Under the pieces are notes generated by a model. The model ran no database searches, had not been told where the DNA came from, and saw nothing but the letters and a program-made list of their open reading frames with translations. Shown in pieces: positions 13,899 through 27,400 of a DNA stretch of 64,000 nt. A program made the position numbers and the translations under genes. Position 1 is the first letter of the stretch. Each line of letters opens with the position of its first letter. Source of the DNA: Neodiprion pinetum. Taxonomy: Eukaryota > Arthropoda > Insecta > Hymenoptera > Diprionidae. The stretch is from positions 10,069,832-10,133,831 of the forward strand of contig NC_060237.1 in NCBI RefSeq assembly GCF_021155775.2, given 5' to 3'.

Positions 13899-13972
13899 AG
13901 GATGTGGAAGTGAAGGTGGAGGTGGAGGTGGAGGTGGAGGTGGAGGTGGAGGTGGAGGAGAAGGTGGACGGG
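13899..13972. repeat. (GGAGGT)n minisatellite
   Basis: Roughly nine GGAGGT-type units on the plus strand. The opening TGAAGGTGGAGGTGG is shared with the tract at 7440-7465. The minus-strand Ser/Thr frame across it is a repeat artefact. Confidence 0.9.
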
Positions 13973-16900
13973 GATCCTTCCTTATTACAGACATGGTTAA
14001 TTAATCGCGTCCGTCTGCAGGGATCTCCTTCCGATAATTGATGCAATCAATCATGGGCCTCTGACGTTACGGCATGGTAACCTGCTTCACGATTTTTTTT
14101 TTCAAGAATTTTTCATCCCGTCAGTATGTGTAGCAAGTTTTCAAGCAATTCGCTGGAACGCCTGTAGAGGTACACTGGATTGGCAAAAAGCGCGATTAGT
14201 CTTTCGAAAGTTGTACGGAAATTGCCGTTTTCATCAACAAAATTACTCGAGTTCACAACCTGTTCAAGGTTATTGTAATAAACGACATTGGAATGACTAT
14301 GTCGAAGCGGACGAAAACAAATCTGTGCACGAAAAAAGACTAACGATGAACGAGCCTTTTTCTCGTTCCTATGCAGATATCTAAAGAGGATGGAAAAACG
14401 AATGTTCTTCGTAATATCTTTGGCAAATTTGCACATCTAGAAACATCCGATCGACTTCGGTGTTTATCGGAGTTGAAAGGAAAAAAAAAAAGTTGAACCC
14501 GTCTTGCTGCAACTCTGGCTTTAAAAAGCAATAAAAATTTTGCACGTACAGACAGACAATAAAGTATGTATTTCAATCCGGCAAGGAGAGATGTTTCAAG
14601 TTGAGCAAGGTCGTAGTCGTCAGTCGTCGACGATGTATCCCCCCCCCTCCTCTCATGTTTTCCAGTCCATCACCCGCACCTTGTCTACATATACATACAC
14701 GCACGTAAGCAAATTCGCTTTCGCGCATGTTTGCCCGACACAGAAGAACCTCTTGCGTCACTCCAAACTCACTAGGTGATGACGTCGCGTATCTTTCCAC
14801 GTACCCAGGTCAGTTCGTCCTCGCTCTCTATATTCCAAGCTTCTTCTGCGCGAGCCGCGTATCTCTTAGGATAAATGATAGTCGCGTGCAAGCGCGCGCA
14901 TCACGATTGTGCGCCGGTGTTTATAGATGTATTAGTAAACTCCCGAGGGAATTTTTCATTCATTTTTACCCGTCTGGTATTTTGTCACAGTCATCGCCAA
15001 CGGGCCTTGAATAAATACGAATGCGGAGTGCGAGAAGCGAGCGACGGGAAGAAGAGGTGGAGCAGAAAATAACGATGACTGTGGTAGCGAAATGCTTTGT
15101 TACTTTGATGTACCCGGCATCGTATACTCGGCTTATTACAGAGCACACAAAGGCTTTTTACTTAGTTTCTTAACGCAGATAGTTGATTCAACCGCAACTC
15201 CGATGGCGAAAAAAAAAAAAACGAAGAAAATACCTCACATTCTCATCTATTGCCGATGTAATTTTTTACTCCAAAAATTATTTCACACGAGCTCTTTCGA
15301 GTTTGATCGAGTCACCGAAGCGCGGAAGAATCCTCCGTCGGTGGTTAAAATTTACCCAGCTTTCAACGATCTAAAGATTTACAAACTGTGGAGGAGTATT
15401 GAGCCTGATTGGATTAGTTTTCGCGCAATCTAAGTACGTACCAAGTTTCCGACCATACGCGGGATAGACCTTTGATCGATTCGGTTTGTTTGAAACTCGC
15501 TTAGCTTCGCACGTTCCTGCATTTTACGCAGTTGCAACGGTCTTATCGTTACGAGGCACGGAAAAGCTTTAGTTATTAAAGCAAAATAAATTCAATGAAT
15601 TGATTAACCTTTGATCTGTTTTCTTCTCCGCATTAATTTGCACAGGTGTGGAATGAGATCAGCGAGTCACCACCTTCGGCACAATTGTATACGTTGCTTC
15701 GAAATCCGGTTGCACGCCACGTTATGTGCAGGTTTTAAAGATAACAATAAAGCATGAAACGAGCTTGTGCAGCACGGCTAGCCCGGAATTATTATCCAGG
15801 TTAACCCGGGCAAAGTTACCTTCGGCTATAAGGTCGGGTTAACAAGTACAAGGTGATATATGCATAGCGGTAGCCTCTGGCGGTGGCAAATTGGGTTGCA
15901 AAGCTCACCTTTATGTAATATGAAAAATAGGGAGGAAAAGACACTTTCTCTCTCTCTCTCTCTCCCCCTCTTTCACCCATTTTTTTTTTTTCTTGCACGC
16001 GTGCAAAACATTATCAAAATTGACAATCCGCACGCGGCTCAGTGTCGTCGAAAGATTTTCATCTACTTTTACCGAAAACGCTGCGTGATTCAAGACTTGA
16101 GATTCCATCTATTATATTATATACCTACACGTGCAGGTGTCTTTCCTGTCCGCAGACGCTCGCTCAAGGCGAGTTGATATTATGCGATCGGGAAACAGTT
16201 GTTCCAATGGTAGACACAGCTGTCGGTTCTTGGATCGAGTGGTCTGGACAACCGTAAGATCAGACGCGAGTCGAGCCGTTACTGTAGTTGGTCAGCAGTG
16301 CTGAAAAAATATCGAGCAAATCTTTTCTCGTCCTCCTATATCTTACTAACTTCAGTACGTTCCGAATCGCGATTCGATCAACCATGAAGTCGGTTCAAAC
16401 TCGACTCTTCTTCCTCCTGATTAGCTTAGCAAATTCGATTCGAGACAGACGGCTATAGTCTCTCGAAAATTGTTCAAATCTATAATCACACGAATTATAT
16501 TACACCAGGCGTCAGTCGGTATAATAATTTATTACACTTGAGTAACTTGCCGTTAACGCGACTAGCCGGGTTCTATTATTGCCATCGATAATTGCCAATT
16601 GCCATCACGCGAGGTGAGGTAGCTGGTTACTCGTTGTCGGTAAATTTCGTTCCCACAACTCGAGATGCTGACGGTGTAACAACCTTCCAATGACGCTATA
16701 CCGCCAAGGACCTTCATTGCGCTGCTGCACACTGAATATTCCTTCATGAGGTAGCGTACACTTCCATTCCTCGGTACAACATACTCACAGAGTGACGGTA
16801 CAGTCCGGTACGACAAAGTCTCCATTATCAAATCGATATCAGACTCTCTTTCTCTCTCTCTGACGTTCCGGCGCTCCTTGCCTTCGTGGGTACACCTGTC

Positions 16901-17347
16901 GGATGCTATAATTGCGGAATGCAAGGTGTTTCGTACCGGTTCCGAGCTATCGCTCATTAATAACAACGACGTTATAACGCCGCAGTGTCTTTCGGTCTTT
17001 CACGCTTTTCGCCGTCGTTCGCAACTCTGGCTCGGGGAAAGACGACGATGCTAGGTGGACGCTGGTTCGACCAGATCTTAACACGAAACAGGTGCTGTGC
17101 TCACGGTTCCTCGCACGCTTGCCTTCTGCCCATTGGCGCGTGCCCGTATTACACACACGCGCGTTCACCGGGATGAGAGATGAGGCGCGTGCCCGAACCC
17201 GTGCCCACGGCTATGAGGACGATGCTAATAACACGGGACAAGGATAATTACACCGCGAAGCCCACGGCTCGGTGTTCCTTCGCCTTGGCGCGCCCGGATT
17301 GTGTCCCTCGCTTTCTATATGGATTACCAATTAGCATCTTGTACCTT
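13973..17347. other. Non-coding region
   Basis: A (TC)n tract is at 15947-15964 and an inverted repeat at 15800-15843. Frames such as 16562-16966 (minus) have no family resemblance. No gene supported. Confidence 0.5.
15800..15843. repeat. Inverted repeat GTTAACCCG / CGGGTTAAC
   Basis: Nine-base perfect arms (15800-15808 and 15835-15843) are separated by 26 bp. They could form a cruciform or be paired binding half-sites. Confidence 0.6.
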
Positions 17348-17405
17348 GACGACGACGACGACGAGGAGGAGGAGAAGGAGGAGGAGGAGGAGGAGGAGGA
17401 GGAGC
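17348..17405. repeat. (GAC)n-(GAG)n trinucleotide tract
   Basis: About five GAC units run into about fourteen GAG-type units. In one frame it would read Asp5 then a Glu run, but nothing around it looks like a gene, so it is treated as a microsatellite. Confidence 0.9.
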
Positions 17406-18799
17406 TGGTAGAGGGATCGACGTCGCCCGTAAGATCGTAACCGATTGACCCGAAAGCGCGGAGTATTATGGGCCGCGGATTACCGATCTTCGATTCGTAA
17501 ACTCTGCACGGCGACGATTGCCGATGATCAGAAACGTTGCCGACGTAATCGATCACGATGAAAGAAGACTGCTGCCTTGTTGACCGTTTGTCGCTGCGCT
17601 CCGGTGCGGGATGCCACCTTACCTACCGAGTGATAGAGCGTTGCGGTGTTCCAACCGATCTTTTTACTACGAGCTTCCGTCACTCTTGCGTCATATTTTG
17701 CCGTTATCTCGTTCCGGTCTTTCCTCTTGTCTACCCCTCGACATTTAACGACGATGCGTTTCTCTGGGAGCTGCTGCGGGCTTTGCCTAAATAAACTGTA
17801 ACGTAACAGCCAGGGTATTTTCATTCTCTTCCGGCCTATAACGATTTTTTTTTTTTTTACCCTACACTGGATGCCTCGGCGCCGCGCTGATAGGCGTGAA
17901 CACGGCTCGTTTTCATCTGTGCTGCGTTCTGGTTACGATAAACTTATCTTAATATGTGGCACATTGTTTCGTGACCTGTTGAATTTTCGACGAAATCGAA
18001 AGTCCACCGTTTCCCGCCGAGCAAACCAGTCCCACAACATTGGAATGTATGGAGCTGAGAGTGTTGGGTTTCATTTCGTTAAATTATTCAACTCTGTATC
18101 TGTATCACATTCGACGGAAAATACTTTATCTCTTTGCCAAGTGACTGATCCCTGGTGTAACTTTGATACATTTATATATATTTTTTTTTATTCCTCATTT
18201 CGTTGCAGCTCGTAATTTTTATTCTTTTGAGCGCAAAACGTTGAGCAGGAAATTCGAAAAAAAACTACGAAGGATTCTACCCACACATACCAAATATCGG
18301 TAATTGCTTATTATATACACGTTGTGTCAAAACGCGCGTATTAAAATGAGTCAAGGATCTCGAATTGCTGTGGAAAATTCATATCCATGGGATGGAAAGA
18401 ATGTCCAGGAAAATAGAGGAAATTATGACGTGTTAAAATCGATATAATCTGTGAGACGAATTCAACAACCGTTTTCTTACGACTCAACAATCTGTGTCCG
18501 ATAAGAAAAGACACTGCAAGGGAGTTTGAACGAACATCGAACCGATGTTTACTAGGTACACCGAAAGGAAACCGGTAATTATATACGATGTCGAATGAAA
18601 CGAAGACGAAGCACGTACAATCTACCGGCCACACTTCTCGAAGAGTCTTCCGCACTTTCACACGATGCGGTGATGGAAGTAAAAGAAAAAAGAAAAAAAG
18701 AAAAAAAAAAGAAAAAGAGTCAATACCGTAAATTCGATTTCAAGCGTACACTTGAACATGATATTTCGTAATAGTTGTGTGAACGGCGGGTAACTATAG
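17406..18799. other. Non-coding region, nothing recognised
   Basis: Only short frames without recognisable domains. A T13 run is near 17847 and an A-rich GAAAA tract near 18680-18718. Confidence 0.5.
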
Positions 18800-20122
18800 C
18801 CCGGGTGTGTGTACAATGGTGTACGGTGCTACTACGAAGTGCACGCTCGTTGCGCGATGTTCGAGGGGACAGAGAGAGGACCCGGTGAACAAGGCGCAAG
18901 GGGGAACACGGTCGATGCCTCTGTGTTCGTGCGAGTCTACTTGCGTCTACAAATGCACGCAGCCGTGCCACGGGACTAGCTATAATACGCAACAAAGCAG
19001 AAGCAGCAAGCAGCAGCTATCGCTACGCAGGTGAACCATGCCGCCGTCTGGTGTGCGGCTGGCCTGCTGCTTGCTGCGTTGCTTCTCTCTCTCTCCCTCC
19101 CTCTCTCCCTCTCTCTCTCTTTCTCTCTCGCGGCTCTGTGCGTACATTCACACAGGCCTACTCGGCACGCACACGATCGAAGGACTAAACCGGCGGCACG
19201 TAGGCACAACACACGCACACCGCGCCACTACCGGGGCCGATGATGGGGTTCGTGGCCAGCCGGCCAACCAGCCTCAGTCAACCGATGCTCGTCTCTGCGA
19301 TTAAACGTATCGCCTCGATATTCCTTGGCTCTAGCCTGCTGCACTATATCCGCACGTATCTCGGTGTATACGGTTTACTCGTAACGTGCTCTGTATCCGC
19401 TGCAGTTTAACCGCGTCGCAGTGTCTCGCATCGATTACCGATCGCGGTGAACGTACCAACCCTCTGACACGCGGTCGATACTGTATATTTCGGGCGGTTT
19501 TGTTTTGCCGAATACTCATTCTTACATGGACTACTGCTTCGATTACGAGTAACGAACCACGCGACTCAAACTCGCGAGTCTTTCCAAGAACCCGGAAGCG
19601 GGTTTTTTCGTATGAATCGGAAGTTACGGGATGTAGTGACACCGATAACAAACAACCGTGTGAAAAAGTGACGTTTTCCTCGGGTGTTGTTCGCTTTCTT
19701 TATCCGTCTCCTTTCGTTCGCTCCATTCACGCGTCTGTTTGCCGAGAACTTTCTCATTCCGCATGGTTCGCCACTCCGGGATGTACACCAAGTTCGAAGT
19801 GCTGCAGGGTATTGTCAGTTACCTACTAGTGTCAGGTGATGATAATTCGTGAGAAAATCTGTTTCATCGCTGTACAGTTAAGGATACCTCGATCAGCGGT
19901 GTGCCTGCCTATCCTCTCAACTCGTGCTCCACTTCCTACCCCGTACCGGCGATAATTTGGCGGGATTCTTCCGGCGCTAGTCGAAACTTCCGGTCCCCGT
20001 TTCGCCGCGCGCGGAAGGCCTTCGGGCTTAGGTGTATACAAGCCTTACTCACTCCACGCGTGAGCGCGCTTCCTGCCGCCCACGTGTCCGTCCCGCCGCC
20101 GCCGTCGACGTCCGTGTGACTC

Positions 20123-20153
<31 letters not shown>

Positions 20154-20494
20154 ATTCTCCCCTTCTCCCCTTCTCCCCCTCTTACTCTCTTCATCATACC
20201 GTCCCACTCTCTCCCCCGTTGCGTCGTTCGCCATTCGGTACTACGTGCCCGCTACTATCGACGGCGTTGCCAAGTCTACCAACACGTTGCGTGCGACGCC
20301 CAGCGTCGCGTCGTCTGACGCACGACGAAACCCGCCGCCTGCCTGGCCTCTTAATTCATCTCGCTAATCGCCATCTACGAGCAACTGGTTGTCGCCTACC
20401 AAACCGTGAATTCAACCCGGTGTGCACACATATCGATCCGTTCTCGTTTCGATTATACCCCCCCCTTCAACCCCTTCTAACTTTTGTCACCGCT

Positions 20495-20537
<43 letters not shown>

Positions 20538-20700
20538 TCTACTCTAGCCACCGTTCGACTAGACTTTGTTTCCTCCCTCCCTTCGTAGGGCTTGGGGTAT
20601 GGAGCCGGTCGGGCACAAGGCCGCGGGGGCAAGAGGGAGAATTGCGTGGCTTACCACCGTGGGAGCCTCCGACAAGAAACGGGGAATGAAATAAAATACA
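18800..20700. other. CpG-rich, GC-rich segment with three long TC tracts
   Basis: Base composition is clearly GC-richer than on either side and CpG is frequent. TC tracts at 19084-19129, 20129-20153 and 20500-20535 would be GA repeats on the minus strand, the kind of sequence bound by GAGA-type factors near insect promoters. Leucine/serine-rich frames across the tracts (such as 19038-19304) are artefacts. It is a candidate regulatory or promoter region only. Confidence 0.3.
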
Positions 20701-21179
20701 CTTTGTTCGATCGCGGGAAGTTGCGGTGGTTTACAAGGGGTACACTGGCGCCTTTTCTCTTCAATTATCATCGTGAAAAACACGTTTGACATTTGTCAAA
20801 TCGACATTTATTATTCAATCTTGTCTTAAAATTGATTTTTGAAATTGGAGTAATTTGTTTTTTTTTTCTTTTCATCGCAACGATGGACTTTTGTATCCCG
20901 GTTTCTTGTTGATCGCAATAGAACACGTGTTCATTCGATTCCTGCCAGTTGCCACACGGTGTTTGATAGTCCGGCGCGATAATCGATTCCACTTTCACAA
21001 TCAGTCAAATAACGTATCACGTGGTATTCGAAACAAACGAACATCTGTTGCAGCGCAGTCCGGCTACGTTGTTGCAACGAAGCTCTTATCGTCTTCTTCT
21101 TCTACTTCGTCGTCGCCGCTTCTTCCACTAACGTTGCAACGAGACACCGCAATACAGTTATCCGTATTAACGTATTACA

Positions 21180-21193
21180 CACACAGCTGTGTG
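21180..21193. promoter_or_regulatory. 14-bp perfect palindrome around an E-box, CACACAGCTGTGTG
   Basis: Centred on CAGCTG, a class A bHLH E-box. The symmetry partly reflects the neighbouring CA run. Confidence 0.3.
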
Positions 21194-22112
21194 CAGCCGG
21201 AACGCAATCACGTGTACACATGTATATGCACATAACCGACCAAGCTAGGAAGCATTCGTATACGTATATCTGTATGGCACCTTATGCATCTGTGTAAAAT
21301 GCCTGTTTTACCGAGTCAAAACGAGTCAGTCTTTGCCACGTGACGTGACTTCTAATTGGCCGCATATGTTTCAACCGTCTATCTTCCCTGTCCTACGATC
21401 ATTCCTTTCCTGTGCCTGTATCTACAATTCTACACTCTCTAATAGCCCGCTCTACGGATTTATCGCACAGACTTGGGTGTAAAAGGAAGTAGCATCGATA
21501 TGGGACTGCTCTTTGTACTACGTTGAAACTATCGTAAACGAATTGCAGAAAATTTCACGGTAACAATTTCGCAATGCGTCGATGATCGGATCGAGAATGT
21601 TGTTCGGTATAATCCAAGACAATGGATTCCAGATTTAACATAAACCGTAATAATGGCATCGCACGCTTGAGTTAAAGTTACGTAGTAACTTTTTTTTGGC
21701 TTCATTCTTTGAATTTCAGTTTAACAATCAACGAAAATCTTTGTTGCAAGTTGGGTAAGAATTCACGTCCACGGAAAATAGTCGAATGAAAAGAGAAAAG
21801 TACACACTGAGCCCGTTGGACGGAATTTACCCGACCAAAACACATCCGGAGGTATACGAAAATTTTCGGAAAAATGTACTCTACCCAATAAATTCGTTAC
21901 AACGACGATAGGAATTCCACGCACGGATATTTGATCCGATCAAGGACAAGTTATCGTCCGAATGTGGGCCTCGTAACTCGCCTACGAGAGAGGTGAACGT
22001 ATATCATAGGCCTGCGATATGTCCATGCGTGCGGATTGGAATTGCCATTGTTTGACCAGTCGGGCTTCGGGACTTGCGGAACGATTAGTGCGCGGTTGTG
22101 CGATCAGCTCAT

Positions 22113-22128
22113 ATGCAAATTGCGCAAT
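22113..22128. promoter_or_regulatory. Octamer overlapping a perfect C/EBP palindrome (ATGCAAATTGCGCAAT)
   Basis: ATGCAAAT (22113-22120) is the canonical POU octamer and ATTGCGCAAT (22119-22128) is the optimal C/EBP palindrome; they share AT. Both consensus sequences are exact. Whether they are used is unknown. Confidence 0.45.
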
Positions 22129-24480
22129 ATCTCGAGGCTCGGCGAGTCGTGGAAGATTTTGTTTTTTTTCGCATCCGTTGAACTGTAATTAGAGTACGAC
22201 AGGAATATCTCTGTGATGTGTATACGACAAAGAAAAGAAATTAACATCGACTTTATGTTTTGTCTGTTGCAGAGCGAGAACGACATCCTACTACAAGGCC
22301 TGCTTCGTAAGTAATCGTGCAAGCACCATATTATTTATAGCTATTTTAAAGTCAATAAGCTTTCCGCGCGTATCGATTATAATATGGATTCGCGAAGGCA
22401 GTCTACCATTTGATAAATTCTTGAAGCGAAAGAATGAGGCCATACACACTTTACAGCTGCCCTCCCGAATCGATAAAGTCGTAGCGTATTGAGATTTTGT
22501 TTTTCCGCAGTATTTTTCTTCGCACAAAATTGTATATCGTTTTCGGTCTCACCTGTGTCGTCGACATTGGTGCGACATGACATCATTACAACGTAAACTG
22601 CTGTGATTGATTACACTAAACTCAATTAATATCGAACCAGAGGCTGGTTATTGCCAGAAATAAACGTCCGTTAAACCACCACGGTCGCGACTTGCTCCGG
22701 GCAAAGTTTATGGTAGATTTTATGCACAAAAATTTTCACGGAAGGCTCGGGCTGCGATCTCCCGCACAGCGTGACGAGTTAATCGTGCCAAGAGTTCACG
22801 TCCGTGAATGTATAATTAATTACAACTTTTGATTGATCATTTGCCCCATAGTAAAGTGCCGAGTAGCTGTTTGCGTTCGAGAAATTTCAGTCGTTAACGG
22901 GCGACAGTGAAGCTAAAAATGGCGCGGTCCCCTCTTCCTCGATATTATTGTTTACTCACCTAACCGAATATTAGACTCAACTAATTCGTTTATTCCGTAA
23001 CTGATACGGAGTGTCAAATTTGTGCGATTACTTATCGCCCCTGATTTCGCGTCACCTGAGGTTCCCCGCACCAACGTATGCGTGTCGTCACGTTCAAGTA
23101 TCGAGGACAGGTGTGGCAAGCGTGGGGACCGAGATCCAGGTGATGATGAATGAGCACGTACGACGTTAAAGGGATGCCGTGTGGAAGTGTATTCGTATAC
23201 CCGTAAACATTTCGCAGTTGAAATTACGCCGAGAATAGTGGGGGGGGGGGGAATGAAAAAATATCGATAACCGTCATCCGACAATTTGGCTCAACCTTTT
23301 TTTTTTGTTTCCGTTGATTTCGAATTCCAGTTGCAATGTTGTAAGCTCTTTAAAACTGGCTTTTAATCAAATAAAAGCTTTTTTTCGTCCCACGAGACTG
23401 AATTTCGTTGCTCGGATTATAACCGAAGTTCCTGGTATGTTTATTCTTCCATATTATTCGCCTCCTCCGCGCGCTGTAGGTCCTGTATCAATTAGGAATT
23501 CACTCCGCCACCCTTCTCTCACACAAGCACAAGCTCCGCGTTGGCCTTTTGCCATTCTTCCCTATTTGCGGGTGGTTAATTTTATCCAGCACAAAGAAGC
23601 TAACGACGGGCAAGCTGACAATGCCGGTGATCCTCCCAGCTCCTCGCTAACGAGAAACCACCCGGTTACAGTAATTTATATTGCACCCTGAGATGCCACG
23701 GGCCAGAGCTTTTTGACGATGGGGAAATACCGCGTTTTCGTGACACTTCGTTTTTCTATAACTAAAAAGAAACATTTTTGGGCTAGTGACGTATAAAAAC
23801 TTGATTTTTTAAACAAAAAAAGGTAATCGGCGATGCGCAATTATTTATTTCGTGCATTTACTGCTTATTGTTGAAATACGGATAAGAAAATGCGGTACGA
23901 ATTTTGAACGTTCCATCAAAGATGAATGCCGAGACACGTTTCTTTACATTTTATCACGAATTTCGTTTCTTATGTGGCTAATTGTGCTCTTCTAACATAA
24001 TATTAACCATAAGCAATTTCTGAGATTGCATAGAACCTAGACTAAGTTATGGGAAAACCTGGGTGTCTTACGCTACGACTGGTCTCTTGGGTCTGTCATT
24101 TGTCATTCAAGACATTGGACCAGATCGACTTTTGAGGTCCTTCGAGAGTTTGACTTGCGATGTAGAAAACGTGGAGACGTCGTGGTCATGAGAAAATAAT
24201 TCTTAGTCACCCCCTGCAAGGAAGGGTTAACCAATTTCCACGAATCGCTGGCATTATCATCCTCACACGATACCTCCGCGAAAAAATGCAACAGTTTCAA
24301 AAAATGAAACGGTATCGAAAAGGTTATGAAGGCGACATCTCACATACTTAAGTAATCTAATATACATACAAGTCCATCACGGCGCCAACAAATATATAAA
24401 CTTACAAGCCATAAAAATAAATTCGAATATCCATACAAATATCATCTTTTACAATCATTGATCTATCTATCCAAAAAATG

Positions 24481-27400
24481 GTGCCGGCCGGCAGGAAAAG
24501 GGAATTTCTAATTCAAACTCGAGGCCCCGAACATCTGCGTTGGCTCCCAAAACGTAAGGATTTGCTGGAAAAGTTTGACCCGCTACCTCCGAACTCGTAC
24601 TTTAAACCCGATGGAACTTTGCCAGATAGATTATACATGGGCATCATCTGGTAGAACGTGTTTAGGTGTTTAAAACAACAACCAACGCAAAAAGTCATGA
24701 CAAACAATTTCGATAGAGACTGGTGACACGGAACCTCTTGTTCAAGCGACAGCTGCCTCTCGTTATCTTACCCGATGACAAATACAATGCATATTAATTT
24801 CCGGACACATCATGCATTTTTTTTTTTTTTTTACAATCCTCTTCCCAATACCAACGAGTAAAAAGTTTACCTCTGTTTGTACGCGTAATGTACACTCGTG
24901 TATTTACGTTCCCGATATGGACAGCGCGATGTTCCAGTCGTCGTTTACTCAATCGACACTGCATATTTTCATGCTTTCTCTAAAGCAAGCCTTCGCCGCG
25001 ACTTGGTAATCCTACACGTCGTATCTGTCTTGTACAAGGACGAGGATGCAGAAACGTGTCGAAAGCGGCATACGACGCCCATCGTTAATTTTCGTATTTC
25101 TTTTCCTCTAAACTTGTGTTTCCGTGGACAATTTGACGACACGGTTGAATTCACAGGATAGGGTTAACCTTTAGATGGTCGGCCTGGCTCTTTTCGGAGT
25201 CAGCAGGTGGCTCGAAAATTCCACCGGACGTGTTGACTATTATTTATATACGTATATCATGCCTCTAAAAAATATCGAATTTCAAGGTACAAATGCCGGC
25301 CCTCTAAAGTTTAAACTCGAATGAACTTTCAGTCAGATTAATTTGCGTCGAAGAACTTGTGGTCGCGGAACGATACACGTCGTTTTGTACGTAGCACACA
25401 TGCTTCTATCTTCAACTTTTGTGTAATATACAGCGATTCGTGACGGCGCGATGTTAGTTATACAAATATAACTTCGTTCTAGCAGCAAAGTTAGTGAGGC
25501 GGGTTATCATTTTTGTACCAGATGCAATTATCCGTTACATAGTAATATATGCACGAGGCCAGCTACTCTGTAAGACTGCTGCTTCGAGTCGTACATACAT
25601 ACATGCATACATCTGTAGGTACGATAGTGTATGAATAGTTATTCGTTTCGACCGACTGACGAAATATGACGGTACAGCAGGCATTTTCTACAATTTGCAA
25701 TTTAAATACCTACGATTTCGTCGTCAGCGTTTACATGCCTTGAAACGATGAATTTTCCAATTCTGCACAAAATGCAGCACAGTGCAGAGGCTCTACGTAC
25801 TTTATTATATGCCATATATCGCGACTTAGCACATCCTTTTGTTTCGACTTATGCGGTTGCGTTACGTAATTGCCGGTGTTAATTGAGGATGAAAATTTCG
25901 GGCTGTTTATTCAATAAAACGACATAACCAATTGTACACTGTGAGTGTAATTAAATTATTTGTAATTTGTATCGATAACACGACAGCGGTCGCTAATTGT
26001 TTTTCCCTAATGGAGGAGCCCGTCGATGGTAAAAGGTAAATAATCTTTGCGGGATGTTTGGGAGACTGTTAAGATACCAATTTAAAGCACACTTCGTACG
26101 AAACCTATATTTCAATTTCATAACTCCATCTTTGTCGGAGATACACGTAATAATTATTCCAATCGCGCATATTTCTTCTTTGTGATGATGCCATCTCATT
26201 CCAATTCCTTACAATTGAGCGCAGAGGATGTAAAGAGAAACTAACGAACTCAAGATTGATGGATGAGAATTGGTATCAGTCTTATTGGTCATCAGATCCT
26301 CACTGATAAACCCGCAAACCTTGTTCTCTATTGCGATAAAGCGCTACGACTATTTAACGGACCGATAACATTTTCCTACACTGATACACAGCTCAATTGC
26401 GTAAGCTTAAATGTGGGTATTCGTGTTTCGTTTCAGTATAATATTCTATTTGTGGCGCGCGTGCTTTCCCTTTCACGATAAAATTCTCGACACCATTCTG
26501 TGCGCTTTTTGCACTCGACTGTCATCGTTGCAAAGTTGCCTGTATTTTATCATCAGCCTATGAAATAACCGGTTCGACCGCTAACCGACATCTCGTATTT
26601 ACGCATAATCCATATCTGCATTCCACATTTCCATGTGTAACAAAATCACACGTAACATTCAATCTATATTTAGACCCTGATTATTGAAGTTGAGATTATT
26701 GAGAAGTTTTTTTTTGAATTTTAACCATTATTGTTCGCATGATAGATTCTTGGGTTTAAAATTTTAAAACTATATTTCAGAACTTTATCCTCCAAAGGTT
26801 ATCCACAATTATCCATTAGCCTTGAATATATTTGTAAAGTACCTACATACGATCCGTTCTACGCCAACAAGAAATTTTTACCGGATAAATTTTAACTTTC
26901 CCTCATGTTTCTTCTCAGATGTATTGTGAATGTAACAATAACCGGAACTTGTAATTAAAGCTTAGTTGGTAATTATTTCAGATTATGACGTCCCGATTAG
27001 ACATGGGAAATCCAATTTATAATTTTCAATACTTCTATAAGACGTCAACTCGATCCAATAACTAATTTCAATCATGCCGCGAGAAGAATTCTCTGTAGCA
27101 GCAGCAGAAAACTACTTTGCACTTGGTAAATAACTCCATACGTGAGAGGGATTTATGAATAGCCTTTGGGGATTAAAATGGGGTATAGTATAGACTAGTG
27201 GAATTCCAGATACCCAACATATCAACATGTACGAATAACCTAGGATACCTATTGAAGTTCCAATTCCCAAGTTCTTATAGTTTCAGTTTCCGACAGCCTT
27301 AACTCGCGCCGTGCCCTTTAATCTTAGCGAATGAAACTTGGTCCTGTATACAGAAACGGAAGCAGGTGAACGCTGCGAAACGTTTTTCGCGGCTTTGGAA

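Larger units (their letters stand above)
20701..24480. other. Non-coding region
   Basis: No supported ORF. It contains the palindrome at 21180-21193, the POU/C-EBP composite at 22113-22128 and a G12 run at 23240-23251. Confidence 0.5.

Noticed and set aside
13861..14046. Minus-strand Ser/Thr repeat protein
   Set aside because: Translation of the GGAGGT minisatellite.
16562..16966. 134-codon minus-strand frame
   Set aside because: Includes an Arg-Glu run from a GA repeat; nothing else resembles a protein family.
17180..17440. 86-codon frame ending in Asp/Glu run
   Set aside because: Acidic run is the GAC/GAG microsatellite; the rest has no recognisable features.
19031..19304. Frames with a signal-peptide-like Leu/Ser stretch
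   Set aside because: The hydrophobic stretch is the TC microsatellite in two readings.
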